64,000 bases of DNA. It comes from Sphingomonas morindae (GTDB lineage Bacteria; Pseudomonadota; Alphaproteobacteria; Sphingomonadales; Sphingomonadaceae). A model generated the notes under the pieces. The model was not told where the DNA came from and made no database searches. It saw only the letters and a list, made by a program, of their open reading frames with translations. The position numbers were made by a program, and so were the translations under genes. Positions 8,693-20,244 of the stretch are shown piece after piece; the stretch's first letter is position 1; every line of letters begins with the position of its first letter. The stretch lies in contig NZ_CP084930.1 of assembly GCF_023822065.1 (NCBI RefSeq), positions 2,124,001 to 2,188,000 on the forward strand, written 5' to 3'.

Positions 8693-9927
8693 TGGCGACC
8701 CTCCACCAGCTCACCGAGCTTGATACCCAGGTCGATCCCGTCCCCAAGGGCGAGGTCGAGATCAAGAACTACACGCTCAATTTCGGGCCGCAGCACCCGG
8801 CCGCGCACGGCGTGCTGCGGCTGGTGCTGGAGCTGGACGGCGAGATCGTCGAGCGGGTCGATCCGCATGTCGGCCTGCTGCACCGTGGCACCGAAAAGCT
8901 GATGGAATGGCGCCCCTGGCTCCAGAACGTCCCCTATTTCGATCGTTTCGACTATTGCTCGCCGCTGTGCATGGAGCACAGCTTCGTGCTCGCGATCGAA
9001 AAGCTCATGGGGCTGGAGGTGCCGCTGCGCGGCCAGTATCTGCGCGTGCTCTTCGCCGAGCTGACGCGGATCTCCAACCACCTGCTCAACCTTGGCAGCC
9101 ACATCATGGACGTGGGCGCGATGACGCCCAATCTCTGGCTGTTCGAGCCGCGCGAGGACACCTATAATTTCTTCGAGCGGGCCTCGGGCGCGCGGATGCA
9201 CGCCAATTATTTCCGTCCGGGCGGCGTCCACCAGGACGTGCCGCTGGCGCTGCTGACGGATATCGGCGACTGGCTGGACAGCCGCCTGTCGCCGCTGTTC
9301 GAGGACGCGATCCGCCTCGTGGCCGACAACCGCATCTTCAAGCAGCGCAACGTCGATATCGGCACGGTGAGCCGTGACGACGCGATCGCCTGGGGCTTTT
9401 CGGGGCCGATGATCCGCGCCGCCGGCATCCCCTGGGATATCCGTCGCTCCCAGCCTTACGACGTGTATGATCGCATGGAGTTCGATGTGCCCGTCGGCAC
9501 CCAGGGCGATTGCTATGATCGCTTCATGGTGCGCGTCGAGGAAGTCCGCCAGTCGGCGCGGATCATCAAGCAGTGCATCGCGCAGATGCCGGACGGCCCG
9601 GTGCTGACCAGCGATCGCAAGGCCGCGCCGCCGCGCCGGGGCGAGATGAAGCGCTCGATGGAAGCGCTCATCCACCATTTCAAGCTCTACACCGAGGGCT
9701 TCCACGTCCCCGAGGGCGAGGTCTATGTCGCGACCGAGAGCCCCAAGGGCGAGTTCGGCGTCTATGTCGTGTCCGACGGCACCAACAAGCCCTACCGGGT
9801 GAAGGTGCGGCCGACCGCGTTCAGCCACCTCCAGGCGATGGACTTCATGATGAAGGGGCATATGCTCGCCGATACCACCGCGATCCTCTCGGCGATCGAC
9901 ATCGTGTTCGGGGAGTGCGACCGCTAA
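8692..9927 (+). CDS. nuoD: NADH-quinone oxidoreductase subunit D
   Basis: NuoD (49 kDa subunit) forms the quinone cavity together with NuoB and descends from hydrogenase large subunits. The 411-residue protein is of normal length and contains [15 protein letters not shown] near the N-terminus (the loop that contacts the quinone headgroup), [10 protein letters not shown], and [16 protein letters not shown] near the end. The Ni-binding cysteines of hydrogenases are absent, as expected. It is linked to nuoC and nuoE by one-base start/stop overlaps. Confidence 0.96.
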   Translation: MATLHQLTELDTQVDPVPKGEVEIKNYTLNFGPQHPAAHGVLRLVLELDGEIVERVDPHVGLLHRGTEKLMEWRPWLQNVPYFDRFDYCSPLCMEHSFVLAIEKLMGLEVPLRGQYLRVLFAELTRISNHLLNLGSHIMDVGAMTPNLWLFEPREDTYNFFERASGARMHANYFRPGGVHQDVPLALLTDIGDWLDSRLSPLFEDAIRLVADNRIFKQRNVDIGTVSRDDAIAWGFSGPMIRAAGIPWDIRRSQPYDVYDRMEFDVPVGTQGDCYDRFMVRVEEVRQSARIIKQCIAQMPDGPVLTSDRKAAPPRRGEMKRSMEALIHHFKLYTEGFHVPEGEVYVATESPKGEFGVYVVSDGTNKPYRVKVRPTAFSHLQAMDFMMKGHMLADTTAILSAIDIVFGECDR

Positions 9928-10592
9928 TGGCCGACGCTCCCATCCTGCCCGACGAGGGCGAGGTCCGCGCGCGCTGGGGCGGGTTCGCCTGGAACGAGGA
10001 CAGCGCCGAGAAGGCGCGCGTCATCCTGGCGCGCTATCCCAAGGGGCGCGAGCAATCGGCCGTGCTGCCGCTGCTCGATCTCGCCCAGCGTCAGGTCGGC
10101 GCCGAGACGCAGACCCAGGGCTGGCTGCCCGTGCCGGTGATCGAATATGTCGCCGCCTTCGTGAACGTGCCCTATATGCGCGTCTACGAAGTCGCCACAT
10201 TCTACACCATGTACAATCTAGCCCCGGTCGGTCGCTACCATGTCCAGGTGTGCGGCACGACGCCGTGCATGCTGCGCGGCTCGGACGACGTGCTTGCCGC
10301 GTGCAAGAACAAGGGCCTGGTGAAGGGCAGGACGACGCCGGACGGGCTCTTCACGCTCACCGAGGTGGAATGTCTGGGGGCCTGCGCCAACGCCCCGATG
10401 GTGCAGATCAACGACGACAATTTCGAGGATCTCACCTACGACAGCACGACCGCGCTGCTCGAGGCGCTGGCCGCCGGCGAGGCGGTGACGCCGGGCTCGC
10501 AGATCGGGCGCCGGGCGAGCTGCCCGGAGGGCGGCCCCACCTCGCTGCCCGAGATGGTCGACGCCAATCATGATTACCGGGATCGCTGGTGA
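9927..10592 (+). CDS. nuoE: NADH-quinone oxidoreductase subunit E
   Basis: NuoE (24 kDa) is a thioredoxin-fold subunit of the NADH-oxidising module with one [2Fe-2S] cluster (N1a). Ligands C109 and C114 (C-x4-C) and C149 and C153 (C-x3-C) are all present in the 221-residue protein. The last 45 residues, after the fold, are a polar tail containing [13 protein letters not shown], as in other alphaproteobacterial and mitochondrial versions. Its start and stop overlap the neighbouring genes by one base. Confidence 0.95.
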   Translation: MADAPILPDEGEVRARWGGFAWNEDSAEKARVILARYPKGREQSAVLPLLDLAQRQVGAETQTQGWLPVPVIEYVAAFVNVPYMRVYEVATFYTMYNLAPVGRYHVQVCGTTPCMLRGSDDVLAACKNKGLVKGRTTPDGLFTLTEVECLGACANAPMVQINDDNFEDLTYDSTTALLEALAAGEAVTPGSQIGRRASCPEGGPTSLPEMVDANHDYRDRW

Positions 10593-11893
10593 TGCTAGAA
10601 GACAAGGACCGCATCTTCACCAATGTCTACGGCTTCCAGCCCTGGGGGCTGAAGGCGGCGCAGGCGCGTGGCGACTGGGACAATACCAAGGCGCTGATGC
10701 TGCGCGGGCAGGACGCGATCATCGACGAGATCAAGGCCTCGGGGCTGCGCGGGCGCGGCGGCGCCGGCTTCCCGACCGGCACCAAATGGGGCTTCATGCC
10801 CAAGGAGCCCAAGCCGGGCCGTCCCAATTTCCTCGTCATCAACGCCGATGAATCCGAGCCGGGCAGCTGCAAGGATCGCGAGATCATCCGTCACGATCCG
10901 CACAAGCTGATCGAGGGCGCGCTGATCGCCGGCTATGCGATGCGCGCGCGCGCCGCCTATATCTACATCCGCGGCGAATATATCCGCGAGGCCGAGACGC
11001 TCTACGCGGCGATCGCCGAGGCCTATGACGCCGGCCTGATCGGCCGCAATGCGTCGGGCTCGGGCTATGATTTCGACGTGTTCCTGCATCGTGGCGCCGG
11101 CGCCTATATCTGCGGCGAGGAAACCGCGATGCTGGAGAGCCTGGAGGGCAAGAAGGGCCAGCCCCGGCTCAAGCCGCCTTTCCCGGCCGGCGCCGGCCTC
11201 TATGGCTGCCCGACGACGGTCAACAATGTCGAATCGATCGCGGTGGCGCCCACCATCCTGCGCCGCGGCGCCGGCTGGTTCGCCTCGTTCGGCCGCGAGA
11301 ACAACAAGGGCACCAAGCTCTTCCAGATCTCCGGCCATGTGAACAAGCCGTGCGTGGTCGAGGAGGCCATGTCGATCCCGTTCCGCGAGCTGATCGATCG
11401 CCATTGCGGCGGCATTCGCGGCGGCTGGGACAATCTGCTCGCGGTGATCCCGGGCGGCTCCTCGGTGCCGCTGGTGCCCGCGTCGCAGATCATGGACGCG
11501 CCGATGGATTTCGACGGGCTGCGCGACGTGAAGTCGGGCCTCGGCACGGCGGCCGTGATCGTGATGGACAAGTCCACCGACATCGTCCGCGCGATCAGCC
11601 GGATCAGCTATTTCTACAAGCATGAATCCTGCGGCCAGTGCACGCCGTGCCGCGAAGGCACCGGCTGGATGTGGCGCGTGATGGAGCGGCTGCGCGAAGG
11701 CCAGGCCGAGATCGAAGAGATCGACATGCTGGAGGAAGTGACCCGGCAGGTGGAGGGCCACACGATCTGCGCGCTCGGCGACGCCGCCGCCTGGCCGATC
11801 CAGGGCCTGATCCGCCACTTCCGCCCCGAGATCGAGCGCCGCATCACCGCCCGCCAGGCCGGCGCGGCCCCGCTGGCGGCGGCCGCCGAATAA
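10592..11893 (+). CDS. nuoF: NADH-quinone oxidoreductase subunit F
   Basis: NuoF (51 kDa) binds NADH and FMN and carries the N3 [4Fe-4S] cluster. The 433-residue protein shows the dinucleotide loop [13 protein letters not shown], the FMN-proximal segment [16 protein letters not shown], and cluster ligands C347-x2-C350-x2-C353 in [11 protein letters not shown] plus C393 in [13 protein letters not shown]. The start is taken as ATG 10592 (TGATG with the nuoE stop). A GTG one codon earlier is also open. Confidence 0.96.
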   Translation: MLEDKDRIFTNVYGFQPWGLKAAQARGDWDNTKALMLRGQDAIIDEIKASGLRGRGGAGFPTGTKWGFMPKEPKPGRPNFLVINADESEPGSCKDREIIRHDPHKLIEGALIAGYAMRARAAYIYIRGEYIREAETLYAAIAEAYDAGLIGRNASGSGYDFDVFLHRGAGAYICGEETAMLESLEGKKGQPRLKPPFPAGAGLYGCPTTVNNVESIAVAPTILRRGAGWFASFGRENNKGTKLFQISGHVNKPCVVEEAMSIPFRELIDRHCGGIRGGWDNLLAVIPGGSSVPLVPASQIMDAPMDFDGLRDVKSGLGTAAVIVMDKSTDIVRAISRISYFYKHESCGQCTPCREGTGWMWRVMERLREGQAEIEEIDMLEEVTRQVEGHTICALGDAAAWPIQGLIRHFRPEIERRITARQAGAAPLAAAAE

Positions 11894-11936
11894 TGGCCGC
11901 GCCCGCTTCCCCCCGTTTTCGCGAAGAGACGCACTG

Positions 11937-13922
11937 ATGCCCAAGCTCAAGGTCGATGGGATCGAGGTCGAGGTGCCCGCCGGAGCCACGGTGCTCCAGG
12001 CGTGCGAGGCCGCCGGCAAGGAGATTCCGCGCTTCTGCTATCATGAGCGGCTTTCGATCGCCGGCAATTGCCGCATGTGCCTGGTCGAGGTGAAGCCGGG
12101 GCCGCCCAAGCCGCAGGCCTCCTGCGCCTTGCCCGCGGCCGACAATCAGGAAGTCCGCACCGACAGCGCCATGGTGAAGAAGGCGCGCGAGGGCGTGATG
12201 GAGTTCCTGCTCATCAACCATCCGCTCGATTGCCCGATCTGCGATCAGGGCGGCGAGTGCGATCTCCAGGATCAGTCGGTCGCCTATGGCCGCGGCCATT
12301 CGCGCTATGACGAGAATAAGCGCGCCGTCACCGAGAAATATATGGGTCCGATCGTCAAGACCCAGATGACGCGCTGCATTCAGTGCACGCGCTGCGTGCG
12401 CTTTGCCGAGGAGGTGGCCGGGGTCGAGGAGATCGGCGCCATCTATCGCGGCGAGAATATGCAGATCACCTCCTATCTGGAGCGGGCGGTCTCGAGCGAG
12501 CTGTCGGGCAATGTCGTCGATCTCTGCCCGGTCGGCGCGCTGACCTCCAAGCCCTATCAATATGAGGCGCGGCCCTGGGAGTTGAGCAAGACCTTCGGCA
12601 TCGACGTGATGGATGCCGTGGGCACCAATATCCGCCTCGATTCGCGCGGACGCCAGGTGCTGCGCGCGCTGCCGCGCCTCAACGAGGAGGTGAACGAGGA
12701 ATGGGCCTCGGATAAGACCCGGCACGCGGTCGACGGCCTGGTCCGCAACCGGATCGACAAGCCCTGGGTGCGCAAGGACGGCAAGCTGGTGCCGGCGAGC
12801 TGGCAGGAGGCGTTCGCCGCCATCGCCGCCGCCGCCGCCGGGCTGCGCGGCGATGCCGTGGCCGGGCTGGCGGGCGATCTCGCCGAGGTCGAGAGCGTCT
12901 ATGCGCTCAAGCAGCTGCTCGCCGGCTTCGGCTCCACCCTGCACGAGGCGCGGGTGGATGGCGCGATGTTCGATGTCGCCGCGCCGGCCGACTGGCGCTT
13001 CAACCCCGGCATCGCCGGCCTCGAGACGGCGCGCACCATCCTGCTGGTGGGAGCCAATCCGCGCTGGGAGGCGCCGCTCGTCAACACCCGCATCCGCAAG
13101 GCGGTGAAGAAGGGCGCCAAGGTGTTCGCGATTGGCCCCGAGGTCGATCTCACCTATCCCGCGCGCTGGCTCGGCGAGGATATTAACGCGCTCGGCGCGC
13201 TGCCCGAGGAGATTGGCGGCGAGGGCGTGGTGGTGATCGTGGGCACCGGCGCCTGCGCGATCGAGGGCGGCTATGGCGCCGCCCGCCAGACCGCCGCCGC
13301 GCTGGGCGCGGGCTTCGGCCTGCTCCACACCGCCGCCGGCCGGGTGGGCGCGCTGGAGCTTGGCTTCGTCACCGAGGGCGGGCTTGCCGCCGTCGCCGCC
13401 GCGGCGCCGAAGCTGCTCTTCCTGCTCGGCGTCGACGAGACGGATCTGAGCCCCTTCGCGGAGAGCTTCACCGTCTATATCGGCACGCATGGCGATCGCG
13501 GCGCGCGCGCGGCGGATGTCATCCTGCCGGGCGCGGCCTATCCGGAAAAGCCGGGCACCTGGGTCAATCTCGAGGGCCGGGTGCAGCGCGCCGAGCGCGC
13601 CGTCTTCCCGGTGGGCGATGCGCGCGAGGATTGGACGATCCTGCGCGCCCTGTCCGGCGTGCTCGGCCGGCCGCTGCCGTTCGACACGCTCGCCCAGCTG
13701 CGCCAGCGCATCGCCGCCGATCACCCGACGCTGGCCGAGGAGGGCATCGCCCCCGTCGCCGCGCTGGGCGCCGCCGCCAAGGGCGGCGATGTGTCCGGCG
13801 CGATCCGGTGGCCGATCGAGGATTTCTACCTGACCAATCCGATCGCGCGCGCCTCGCCGACGATGCGCCGCTGCTCGGCCGAACTGCTGCATGGCGCGCA
13901 GTTCGCGGAAGCGGCGGAGTGA
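11937..13922 (+). CDS. nuoG: NADH-quinone oxidoreductase subunit G
   Basis: NuoG (75 kDa) is the large iron-sulfur subunit of the electron-input arm. The N-terminal third has the ferredoxin-like [2Fe-2S] motif ([15 protein letters not shown] and a following C), the His/Cys motif [19 protein letters not shown], and a 4Fe-4S set in [11 protein letters not shown]. The rest of the 661 residues is a molybdopterin-oxidoreductase-like domain without molybdenum ligands. The extra N7 cluster cysteines of some bacteria were not seen. It starts 43 bases after nuoF, the first real gap in the operon, with no obvious promoter there. Confidence 0.94.
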   Translation: MPKLKVDGIEVEVPAGATVLQACEAAGKEIPRFCYHERLSIAGNCRMCLVEVKPGPPKPQASCALPAADNQEVRTDSAMVKKAREGVMEFLLINHPLDCPICDQGGECDLQDQSVAYGRGHSRYDENKRAVTEKYMGPIVKTQMTRCIQCTRCVRFAEEVAGVEEIGAIYRGENMQITSYLERAVSSELSGNVVDLCPVGALTSKPYQYEARPWELSKTFGIDVMDAVGTNIRLDSRGRQVLRALPRLNEEVNEEWASDKTRHAVDGLVRNRIDKPWVRKDGKLVPASWQEAFAAIAAAAAGLRGDAVAGLAGDLAEVESVYALKQLLAGFGSTLHEARVDGAMFDVAAPADWRFNPGIAGLETARTILLVGANPRWEAPLVNTRIRKAVKKGAKVFAIGPEVDLTYPARWLGEDINALGALPEEIGGEGVVVIVGTGACAIEGGYGAARQTAAALGAGFGLLHTAAGRVGALELGFVTEGGLAAVAAAAPKLLFLLGVDETDLSPFAESFTVYIGTHGDRGARAADVILPGAAYPEKPGTWVNLEGRVQRAERAVFPVGDAREDWTILRALSGVLGRPLPFDTLAQLRQRIAADHPTLAEEGIAPVAALGAAAKGGDVSGAIRWPIEDFYLTNPIARASPTMRRCSAELLHGAQFAEAAE

Positions 13923-13971
13923 GCGGCCCCATGGCGCAAGCGACGATCCCGAGTGCAAGGAAGGCCGGTCG

Positions 13972-15018
13972 ATGACCGACGCGATGACCCCCTATCTCGG
14001 CTATGAGCTGGCCTGGTTCGTGGCCACCCTCATCGGCTGTCTGCTGATCGCGCTGCCGGTGATGCTGGCGGTGGCGATGGCTATCTATGCCGAGCGCAAG
14101 CTGTGGGCGGCCTTCGCGCTGCGGCGCGGCCCCAATGTCGTGGGCCCGCTCGGCCTGCTGCAGAGCTTCGCCGATGGTCTCAAGGTCTTCCTGCAGGAAA
14201 CCATCGTGCCGGCGGCCGCCAACCGCACGCTGTTCCTGATCGCGCCGATCATCACCTTCACCGTGGCGCTGATCGCCTGGGCGGTGATCCCCTTCGGCCC
14301 CTCGATGGTGCTGGCCAATGTCAATGTCGGCCTGCTCTACATCCTCGCCGCCTCGTCGCTGGGTGTGTACGGCGTGATCCTGGCGGGCTGGGCGTCCAAC
14401 TCCAAATATCCCTTCTACTCGGCGATCCGCGCCGCCGCGCAGATGGTGTCCTACGAAGTGTCGATCGGCTTCGTGCTGATCTCGGTCGTGCTCTGGGCCG
14501 GCAGCTTCAACATGCAGGACATCGTGCTGGCGCAGAAGGGCACGATCCTCGGCGTGATCAGCTTCAACGCGCTCAACCCGCTGCTGCTGCCGATGTCGGT
14601 GGTGTTCCTGATTTCGGCCATGGCCGAGACGAGCCGCACCCCCTTCGACCTGACCGAGGCGGAGAGCGAGCTGGTCGCCGGCTATCAGACCGAATATTCG
14701 TCCATGGCCTTCGCGCTCTACTGGCTGGGCGAATATGCCAATGTCATCCTGATGTGCGCGCTCAACAGCGTGCTCTTCTGGGGCGGGTGGCTGCCGCCGG
14801 TGGATTGGGCGCCGCTCTACGCCGTGCCCGGCATCCTCTGGCTGTTCGCCAAGATGCTCGTCGTCTTCTTCATCTTCGCCTGGGTGAAGGCCACCGTTCC
14901 CAGGTATCGCTACGACCAGCTGATGCGGCTGGGCTGGAAGATCTTCCTGCCCCTGTCGCTGCTCTGGGTGTTCCTCGTCTCCGGTTGGCTGATGCTGACC
15001 CGCTTCCACGGAGCCTGA
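13972..15018 (+). CDS. nuoH: NADH-quinone oxidoreductase subunit H
   Basis: NuoH (ND1) is the membrane subunit that forms the quinone entry channel next to NuoB and NuoD. The 348-residue protein has about eight to nine helices and the hallmark cytoplasmic loops [32 protein letters not shown] and [25 protein letters not shown], which carry the acidic residues of the E-channel. AAGGAAGG precedes ATG 13972. The frame is open upstream to 13891 but that part overlaps nuoG and is not used. Confidence 0.95.
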   Translation: MTDAMTPYLGYELAWFVATLIGCLLIALPVMLAVAMAIYAERKLWAAFALRRGPNVVGPLGLLQSFADGLKVFLQETIVPAAANRTLFLIAPIITFTVALIAWAVIPFGPSMVLANVNVGLLYILAASSLGVYGVILAGWASNSKYPFYSAIRAAAQMVSYEVSIGFVLISVVLWAGSFNMQDIVLAQKGTILGVISFNALNPLLLPMSVVFLISAMAETSRTPFDLTEAESELVAGYQTEYSSMAFALYWLGEYANVILMCALNSVLFWGGWLPPVDWAPLYAVPGILWLFAKMLVVFFIFAWVKATVPRYRYDQLMRLGWKIFLPLSLLWVFLVSGWLMLTRFHGA

Positions 15019-15022
15019 CGCG

Positions 15023-15508
15023 ATGAGCGTTGCGCATTACGTCAAGTCCTTCACGCTCTGGGAGCTGTTGAAGGGGCACGCGCTGACCCTGAAATATTTC
15101 TTCAAGCCGAAGGCGACGCTCAACTATCCGTTCGAGCGCAACCCGCTGAGCCCGCGCTTCCGCGGCGAGCATGCGCTGCGCCGCTATCCCAATGGCGAGG
15201 AGCGGTGCATCGCGTGCAAGCTGTGCGAGGCGGTGTGCCCGGCGCAGGCGATCACGATCGAGGCCGAGCCGCGCGACGACGGCTCGCGCCGCACCACGCG
15301 CTACGACATCGACATGACCAAGTGCATCTTCTGCGGCTTTTGCCAGGAAGCCTGCCCGGTCGACGCGATCGTCGAGGGGCCCAATCTTGAATATGCCACC
15401 GAAACCCACGAAGAGCTTCTCTACGACAAGGCGAAGCTGCTCGAGAATGGGGACAAGTGGGAACGGGTGCTGGCGGCGAACCTTGCCGCCGACGCGCCCT
15501 ATCGTTAA
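15023..15508 (+). CDS. nuoI: NADH-quinone oxidoreductase subunit I
   Basis: NuoI (TYKY) holds two [4Fe-4S] clusters (N6a and N6b) that wire the peripheral arm to NuoB. Both ferredoxin motifs are complete in the 161-residue protein: C62-C65-C68 with C72, and C101-C104-C107 with C111. An N-terminal amphipathic helix region (residues 5-30, [18 protein letters not shown]) anchors it against the membrane arm. ATG 15023 is four bases after the nuoH stop. Confidence 0.96.
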   Translation: MSVAHYVKSFTLWELLKGHALTLKYFFKPKATLNYPFERNPLSPRFRGEHALRRYPNGEERCIACKLCEAVCPAQAITIEAEPRDDGSRRTTRYDIDMTKCIFCGFCQEACPVDAIVEGPNLEYATETHEELLYDKAKLLENGDKWERVLAANLAADAPYR

Positions 15509-15542
15509 TCGCGCGTAGCGAAACCAAGGGGCCAGCCGCAAA

Positions 15543-16160
15543 GTGATCCAGGCCATCGCCTTCTATCTGTTCGCCGTGGTGGTGATCGCGTCCGCCGCGC
15601 TCGTCATCACGTCGCGCAACCCGGTCCACTCGGTCCTGTGGCTGATCCTGGCGTTCTTCAACGCCGCCGGGCTCATGCTGCTGGTCGGCGCCGAATTCAT
15701 CGCGATGCTGCTCGTCATCGTCTATGTCGGCGCGGTCGCGGTGCTGTTCCTGTTCGTGGTCATGATGCTCGACATCGACTTCGCGGAGCTGCGCGCCGGT
15801 TTCGTCCGCTATCTGCCCTTCGGTCTGGCGATCGCGCTGGTGCTGCTGGCGGAGATCATCATCGCCGCCGGCGCCTGGTCCAATGGCGGGGTGCAGATGG
15901 CCGCGCGTGTCGCGCCCACGCCCGACGCGGCGGTGACGCCGAACATCCAGGCGCTCGGCATCCTGCTCTACACGCGCTACCTCTTCATCTTCGAAGGGGC
16001 CGGCCTGGTGCTGCTGGTCGCGATGATCGGCGCGATCGTGCTGACGCTGCGCGCCCGCACCGGCGTGCGTCACCAGAATATCAGCCGCCAGACGATGCGG
16101 CGCCCGGAGGATGCGGTGCGCAACACCAATCCGCCGGTCGGCCAGGGAGTGACGCTGTGA
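15543..16160 (+). CDS. nuoJ: NADH-quinone oxidoreductase subunit J
   Basis: NuoJ (ND6) is a membrane subunit whose third helix carries a pi-bulge important for coupling. Five hydrophobic helices can be seen in the 205 residues, with the conserved stretch [27 protein letters not shown] at about 55-81. Translation appears to start at GTG 15543, since no ATG fits the helix start. AAGG lies upstream. The C-terminal tail after the last helix is polar and ends four bases into nuoK. Confidence 0.92.
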   Translation: MIQAIAFYLFAVVVIASAALVITSRNPVHSVLWLILAFFNAAGLMLLVGAEFIAMLLVIVYVGAVAVLFLFVVMMLDIDFAELRAGFVRYLPFGLAIALVLLAEIIIAAGAWSNGGVQMAARVAPTPDAAVTPNIQALGILLYTRYLFIFEGAGLVLLVAMIGAIVLTLRARTGVRHQNISRQTMRRPEDAVRNTNPPVGQGVTL

Positions 16161-16462
16161 TCGGCCTCCAGCATTATATCGCCGTGTCGGCGATCCTGTT
16201 CGTGATGGGGGTGCTCGGCATCTTCCTCAACCGGAAGAACGTCATCGTCATCCTGATGGCGATCGAGCTGATCCTGCTCGGGGTGAATCTCAACCTCGTC
16301 GCCTTCTCGGCCTTTCTGCACGATCTGGTCGGGCAGATCTTCGCCATGTTCGTGCTGACGGTGGCCGCCGGCGAGGCCGCGATCGGGCTCGCCATTCTCG
16401 TCATCTATTTCCGTGGCCGCGGCACGATCGCGGTGGACGACATCAACCGGATGAAGGGCTGA
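16157..16462 (+). CDS. nuoK: NADH-quinone oxidoreductase subunit K
   Basis: NuoK (ND4L) is a 101-residue, three-helix subunit with conserved membrane glutamates used in proton pumping. Here these lie in [15 protein letters not shown] and [14 protein letters not shown]. It begins at a GTG inside a GTGA overlap with the nuoJ stop, so both nuoJ and nuoK use GTG starts, and coupling between them is likely. Length and topology are normal. Confidence 0.94.
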   Translation: MIGLQHYIAVSAILFVMGVLGIFLNRKNVIVILMAIELILLGVNLNLVAFSAFLHDLVGQIFAMFVLTVAAGEAAIGLAILVIYFRGRGTIAVDDINRMKG

Positions 16463-16471
16463 GCCGCTTCC

Positions 16472-18664
16472 ATGATCCAGCTCCTCGTCTTTCTGCCGCT
16501 CCTCGCCGCGATCGTCGCCGGCCTCGGCAATCGCGCCATCGGCGCGGTGCCCGCCAAGCTGGTGACGACGCTGTCGCTGCTCGTCTCCTGCGCGCTCGCC
16601 TGGCCGATCTTCATCGGCTTCCTCACTGGCGCCTCGCACGCGACGGTGGTGCCGGTGCTCACCTTCATCCGCTCGGGCGACCTGCAGGTCGATTGGGCGC
16701 TGCGCGTCGACAGCCTGACGGCGGTGATGCTGGTGGTGGTGACGAGCGTGTCCGCGCTCGTCCATCTCTACAGCTGGGGCTATATGGCGGAAGATCCCGA
16801 CCAGCCTCGCTTCTTCGCCTATCTCTCGCTCTTCACCTTCGCCATGCTGATGCTGGTGACGGCGGACAGCCTGGTGCAGATGTTCTTCGGCTGGGAAGGC
16901 GTGGGCCTCGCCTCCTATCTGCTGATCGGCTTCTGGTATTATAAGCCCTCCGCCAACAAGGCCGCGATCAAGGCCTTCGTCGTCAATCGGGTGGGCGATT
17001 TCGGCTTTTCGCTGGGCATCTTCGGCACCTTCCTGGTGTTCGGCACGGTGTCGATCCCGACGATCCTCGCCGCCGCGCCGCATATGGTCGGCTCCACCAT
17101 CGGCTTTCTCGGCTATCGCGTCGATACGATGACGGTGCTGTGCCTGCTGCTGTTCATCGGCGCGATGGGCAAATCGGCGCAGCTCGGCCTCCACACCTGG
17201 CTGCCCGACGCGATGGAGGGCCCGACGCCCGTCTCCGCGCTGATCCACGCCGCCACCATGGTGACGGCGGGCGTGTTCATGGTGTGCCGCCTCTCGCCCA
17301 TGTTCGAGGCGAGCCCGACCGCGCTGACCGTGGTGACGATCATCGGCGCCTGCACCTGCTTCTTCGCCGCAACGGTGGGCACGGTGCAGACCGACATCAA
17401 GCGCGTGATCGCCTATTCGACCTGCTCGCAGCTCGGCTATATGTTCTTCTCGGCCGGGGTCGGCGCCTATGGCGCGGCGATGTTCCACCTCTTCACCCAC
17501 GCCTTCTTCAAGGCGCTGCTGTTCCTCAGCGCGGGTTCGGTGATCCACGCCATGCACCATGAGCAGGACATGCGCTTCTATGGCGGCCTGCGGAAGCACA
17601 TCCCGCTCACCTTCTGGGCGATGATGGCGGGCACGCTGGCGATCACCGGCGTCGGCATCGAGGATGTGTTCGGCTTCGCCGGCTTCTATTCCAAGGACGC
17701 GATCATCGAGAGCGCCTATGCCAGCGGCACCCAGGCTGGCGGCTTCGCCTTCGCGATCGGCGTGATCGCGGCGCTGCTCACCAGCTTCTATTCGTGGCGC
17801 CTGATGTTCCTCACCTTCTTCGGCAAGCCGCGCTGGGCCGCGTCGGAGCATATCCAGCACGCCGCCCATGGCGACCATGGCCATGACCATGCGCACGATC
17901 ACGCGCACGGCCACGATCACGACCATGACCATGCGCATGCCGCGCACGCTCATGGCGCGACCGCGCAGGCGCTGGCCGATCATGGCAGCGATGCGCATGG
18001 CCATGACGCGCACGCCCATGCGGTCGCCGCGCACGACGCGCCCGACGAGAGCGCGGGCGGCGAGCCGGCGACGGATTCGCGCGACTGGACCGAGGTGGAG
18101 CAGGGCACGGCCGGCTATCATCCGCATGAGAGCCCGTGGCCGATGGCGGTGCCGCTCATCCTCCTGTCGATCGGCGCGGTGTTCGCGGGCTTCGTCTTTG
18201 CCGGCCCGTTCGGCAATCTGCACGATTTCTGGCAGGGCGCGATCGTGGTGAAGGCGCATCTCCAGCATGCCGCGCATGAGAGCCCGGCCTGGGTGAAGCT
18301 GTCGCCCACGGTGGTGATGCTGCTCGGCCTCGTCACGGCCTGGTTCGCCTACATCCGCGACGTCACGGTGCCCAAGCGCTTCGCCGGCACCTTCCGGGGG
18401 CTCTACGCCTTCCTGCTCCACAAATGGTATTTCGACGAGCTGTACGACCTGCTGTTCGTGCGCCCCGCCTTCGCGATCGGCCGCTTCTTCTGGAAGGCGG
18501 GCGACCAAGGCACGATCGACCGCTTCGGCCCCGATGGCGTCGCCAAGCTGGTGGTGGTGGGCAATCGGCTGACCGCGCGGGTCCAGTCCGGCTATGTCTA
18601 TACCTATGCGCTGGTCATGCTGATCGGGCTTGCCGGCGCCGCCACCTGGGCGGTGACGCGATGA
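16472..18664 (+). CDS. nuoL: NADH-quinone oxidoreductase subunit L with long histidine-rich insert
   Basis: NuoL (ND5) is the distal antiporter-like proton-pumping subunit with a lateral helix. The product is 730 residues against about 610 in E. coli. Normal hallmarks include the [19 protein letters not shown] region, [28 protein letters not shown] with its key Lys/His helix, and the late KWYFDELYD segment. The extra length is mainly a hydrophilic insert at about residues 459-552 with 24 histidines, mostly as DH, AH and GH repeats, between two transmembrane helices. It is in frame with intact sequence on both sides, so it is not a frameshift artefact. Confidence 0.95.
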   Translation: MIQLLVFLPLLAAIVAGLGNRAIGAVPAKLVTTLSLLVSCALAWPIFIGFLTGASHATVVPVLTFIRSGDLQVDWALRVDSLTAVMLVVVTSVSALVHLYSWGYMAEDPDQPRFFAYLSLFTFAMLMLVTADSLVQMFFGWEGVGLASYLLIGFWYYKPSANKAAIKAFVVNRVGDFGFSLGIFGTFLVFGTVSIPTILAAAPHMVGSTIGFLGYRVDTMTVLCLLLFIGAMGKSAQLGLHTWLPDAMEGPTPVSALIHAATMVTAGVFMVCRLSPMFEASPTALTVVTIIGACTCFFAATVGTVQTDIKRVIAYSTCSQLGYMFFSAGVGAYGAAMFHLFTHAFFKALLFLSAGSVIHAMHHEQDMRFYGGLRKHIPLTFWAMMAGTLAITGVGIEDVFGFAGFYSKDAIIESAYASGTQAGGFAFAIGVIAALLTSFYSWRLMFLTFFGKPRWAASEHIQHAAHGDHGHDHAHDHAHGHDHDHDHAHAAHAHGATAQALADHGSDAHGHDAHAHAVAAHDAPDESAGGEPATDSRDWTEVEQGTAGYHPHESPWPMAVPLILLSIGAVFAGFVFAGPFGNLHDFWQGAIVVKAHLQHAAHESPAWVKLSPTVVMLLGLVTAWFAYIRDVTVPKRFAGTFRGLYAFLLHKWYFDELYDLLFVRPAFAIGRFFWKAGDQGTIDRFGPDGVAKLVVVGNRLTARVQSGYVYTYALVMLIGLAGAATWAVTR

Positions 18665-18704
18665 GCGGCGCCCTTCTCCACTCCGCCGGGATGACGGTAC
18701 GATA

Positions 18705-20243
18705 ATGAACGGATTTCCCATTCTCTCCGTCATGCTGGCGGTGCCGCTGCTGGCGGCGATCTGGTGCGTGTTCGCGCCGGGCGAGGGCGAGGCGCGCGCC
18801 ACCCAGGCGCGCTATGTGGCGCTGATCGCCACGCTGATCGATTTCGGCCTCGGCATTCTGCTGTGGCTCGGCTTCGACCAGGCGGGGCCGCGCTGGCAAT
18901 TTACCGAGCGCGCCGATCTGTTCGGCCGCTTCTCCTACGCGCTGGGGATCGACGGCATCGCGCTGCTGCTCATCCTGCTGTCCGTCTTCCTGATGCCGCT
19001 CTGCGTGCTGGCCAGCTGGAAGGCGATCGGCAAGCGCGTGCCGGAATATATGGCGGCGTTCCTGCTCATGGAAACGCTGATGGTCGGCGTGTTCGCCGTG
19101 CAGGATCTGTTCCTCTTCTACATCATGTTCGAAGGCACGCTGATCCCGATGTATCTCATCATCGGCATCTGGGGCGGCGCGCGGCGGATCTACGCCAGCT
19201 ATAAGTTCTTCCTCTACACGCTGCTCGGCTCGGTGCTGATGCTGGTGGCGATGCTCTACATGGCGCGCACCGCGGGCACGACGAACATCCCGGCGCTGCT
19301 CGCCTTCAACTTCGATCCGGTGGTGCAGCGCTGGCTGTGGCTCGCCTTCTTCGCCTCCTTCGCGGTGAAGATGCCGATGTGGCCGGTCCATACCTGGCTG
19401 CCCGACGCGCACGTCGAGGCGCCGACGGCAGGCTCGGTGATCCTGGCGGGCGTGATGCTGAAGATGGGCGGCTATGGCATGCTGCGCTTCTCGCTGCCCA
19501 TGTTTCCCGATGCCTCGGTCTATTTCTTCTGGCTGGTGATGGCGCTCTCGATGGTGGCGACGGTCTATACCTCGCTCGTCGCGCTGGTGCAGACCGACAT
19601 GAAGAAGCTGATCGCCTATTCGTCGGTCGCGCACATGGCGCTCGTCACCTTCGGCCTGTTCGCGATGAACCGCCAGGGGATCGAGGGCGCCTATATGGTG
19701 ATGCTCGGCCACGGCCTCGTCTCGGGCGCGCTCTTCCTGTGCGTCGGCGTCGTCTACGATCGGCTCCATACCCGCGAGATCGCGCGCTATGGCGGCATCG
19801 CCAACAACATGCCGGGCTACGCCACGATCTTCCTCTTCTTCACCATGGCCTCCATCGGCCTGCCCGGCCTGTCCAACTTTCCGGGCGAGTTCCTCTCGAT
19901 GATGGGCACCTACCGGGCCTCGTCCTGGGCGGCGCTGATCGCGGTGACGGGCATCATCACCAGCGCGGCCTATATGCTGTATCTCTACCGGCGGATCGCC
20001 TTCGGCCCGCAGAAGAATGCGGATGCCGCCGCGATGCCGGACCTGGACGCGCGCGAATATGCGATCCTCGTGCCGCTGGTGCTCGCCACCATCTGGATGG
20101 GTGTCTATCCCGAAAGCTTCCTGGCGCCGATCCGCAAGGATGTCGGCCTGGTGATGGAGCGGGTGGCGCATGCGCATCCGCCCAGCGACGCCCAGCCCAC
20201 CCCCGGCCACCCCGCACCGGCGCATGCCGAGGGACAGGAATAA
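18705..20243 (+). CDS. nuoM: NADH-quinone oxidoreductase subunit M
   Basis: NuoM (ND4) is the second antiporter-like proton-pumping subunit. The 512-residue protein has about fourteen helices, with the conserved glutamate region LLMETLMVGVFAVQDLFLFYIMFEGTLIPMYLIIGIWGG and the lysine/histidine region FAVKMPMWPVHTWLPDAHVEAPTAGSVILAGVMLKMGGYG. The last 35 residues are polar and Pro/His-rich (HAHPPSDAQPTPGHPAPAH), a small echo of the NuoL insert. ATG 18705 is 40 bases after nuoL. Confidence 0.96.
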   Translation: MNGFPILSVMLAVPLLAAIWCVFAPGEGEARATQARYVALIATLIDFGLGILLWLGFDQAGPRWQFTERADLFGRFSYALGIDGIALLLILLSVFLMPLCVLASWKAIGKRVPEYMAAFLLMETLMVGVFAVQDLFLFYIMFEGTLIPMYLIIGIWGGARRIYASYKFFLYTLLGSVLMLVAMLYMARTAGTTNIPALLAFNFDPVVQRWLWLAFFASFAVKMPMWPVHTWLPDAHVEAPTAGSVILAGVMLKMGGYGMLRFSLPMFPDASVYFFWLVMALSMVATVYTSLVALVQTDMKKLIAYSSVAHMALVTFGLFAMNRQGIEGAYMVMLGHGLVSGALFLCVGVVYDRLHTREIARYGGIANNMPGYATIFLFFTMASIGLPGLSNFPGEFLSMMGTYRASSWAALIAVTGIITSAAYMLYLYRRIAFGPQKNADAAAMPDLDAREYAILVPLVLATIWMGVYPESFLAPIRKDVGLVMERVAHAHPPSDAQPTPGHPAPAHAEGQE

Positions 20244-20244
20244 G

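Noticed and set aside
11844-13958. A 704-codon minus-strand frame opposite nuoG
   Set aside because: The translation is Ala/Arg/Gly/His-rich without motifs and mirrors nuoG codon third positions. It is a shadow frame.
16070-18802. A 910-codon open frame on the minus strand across nuoK-nuoL
   Set aside because: It is antisense to clearly conserved complex I genes, has His/Asp/Arg-rich low-complexity translation and no family resemblance. High GC leaves antisense frames open.
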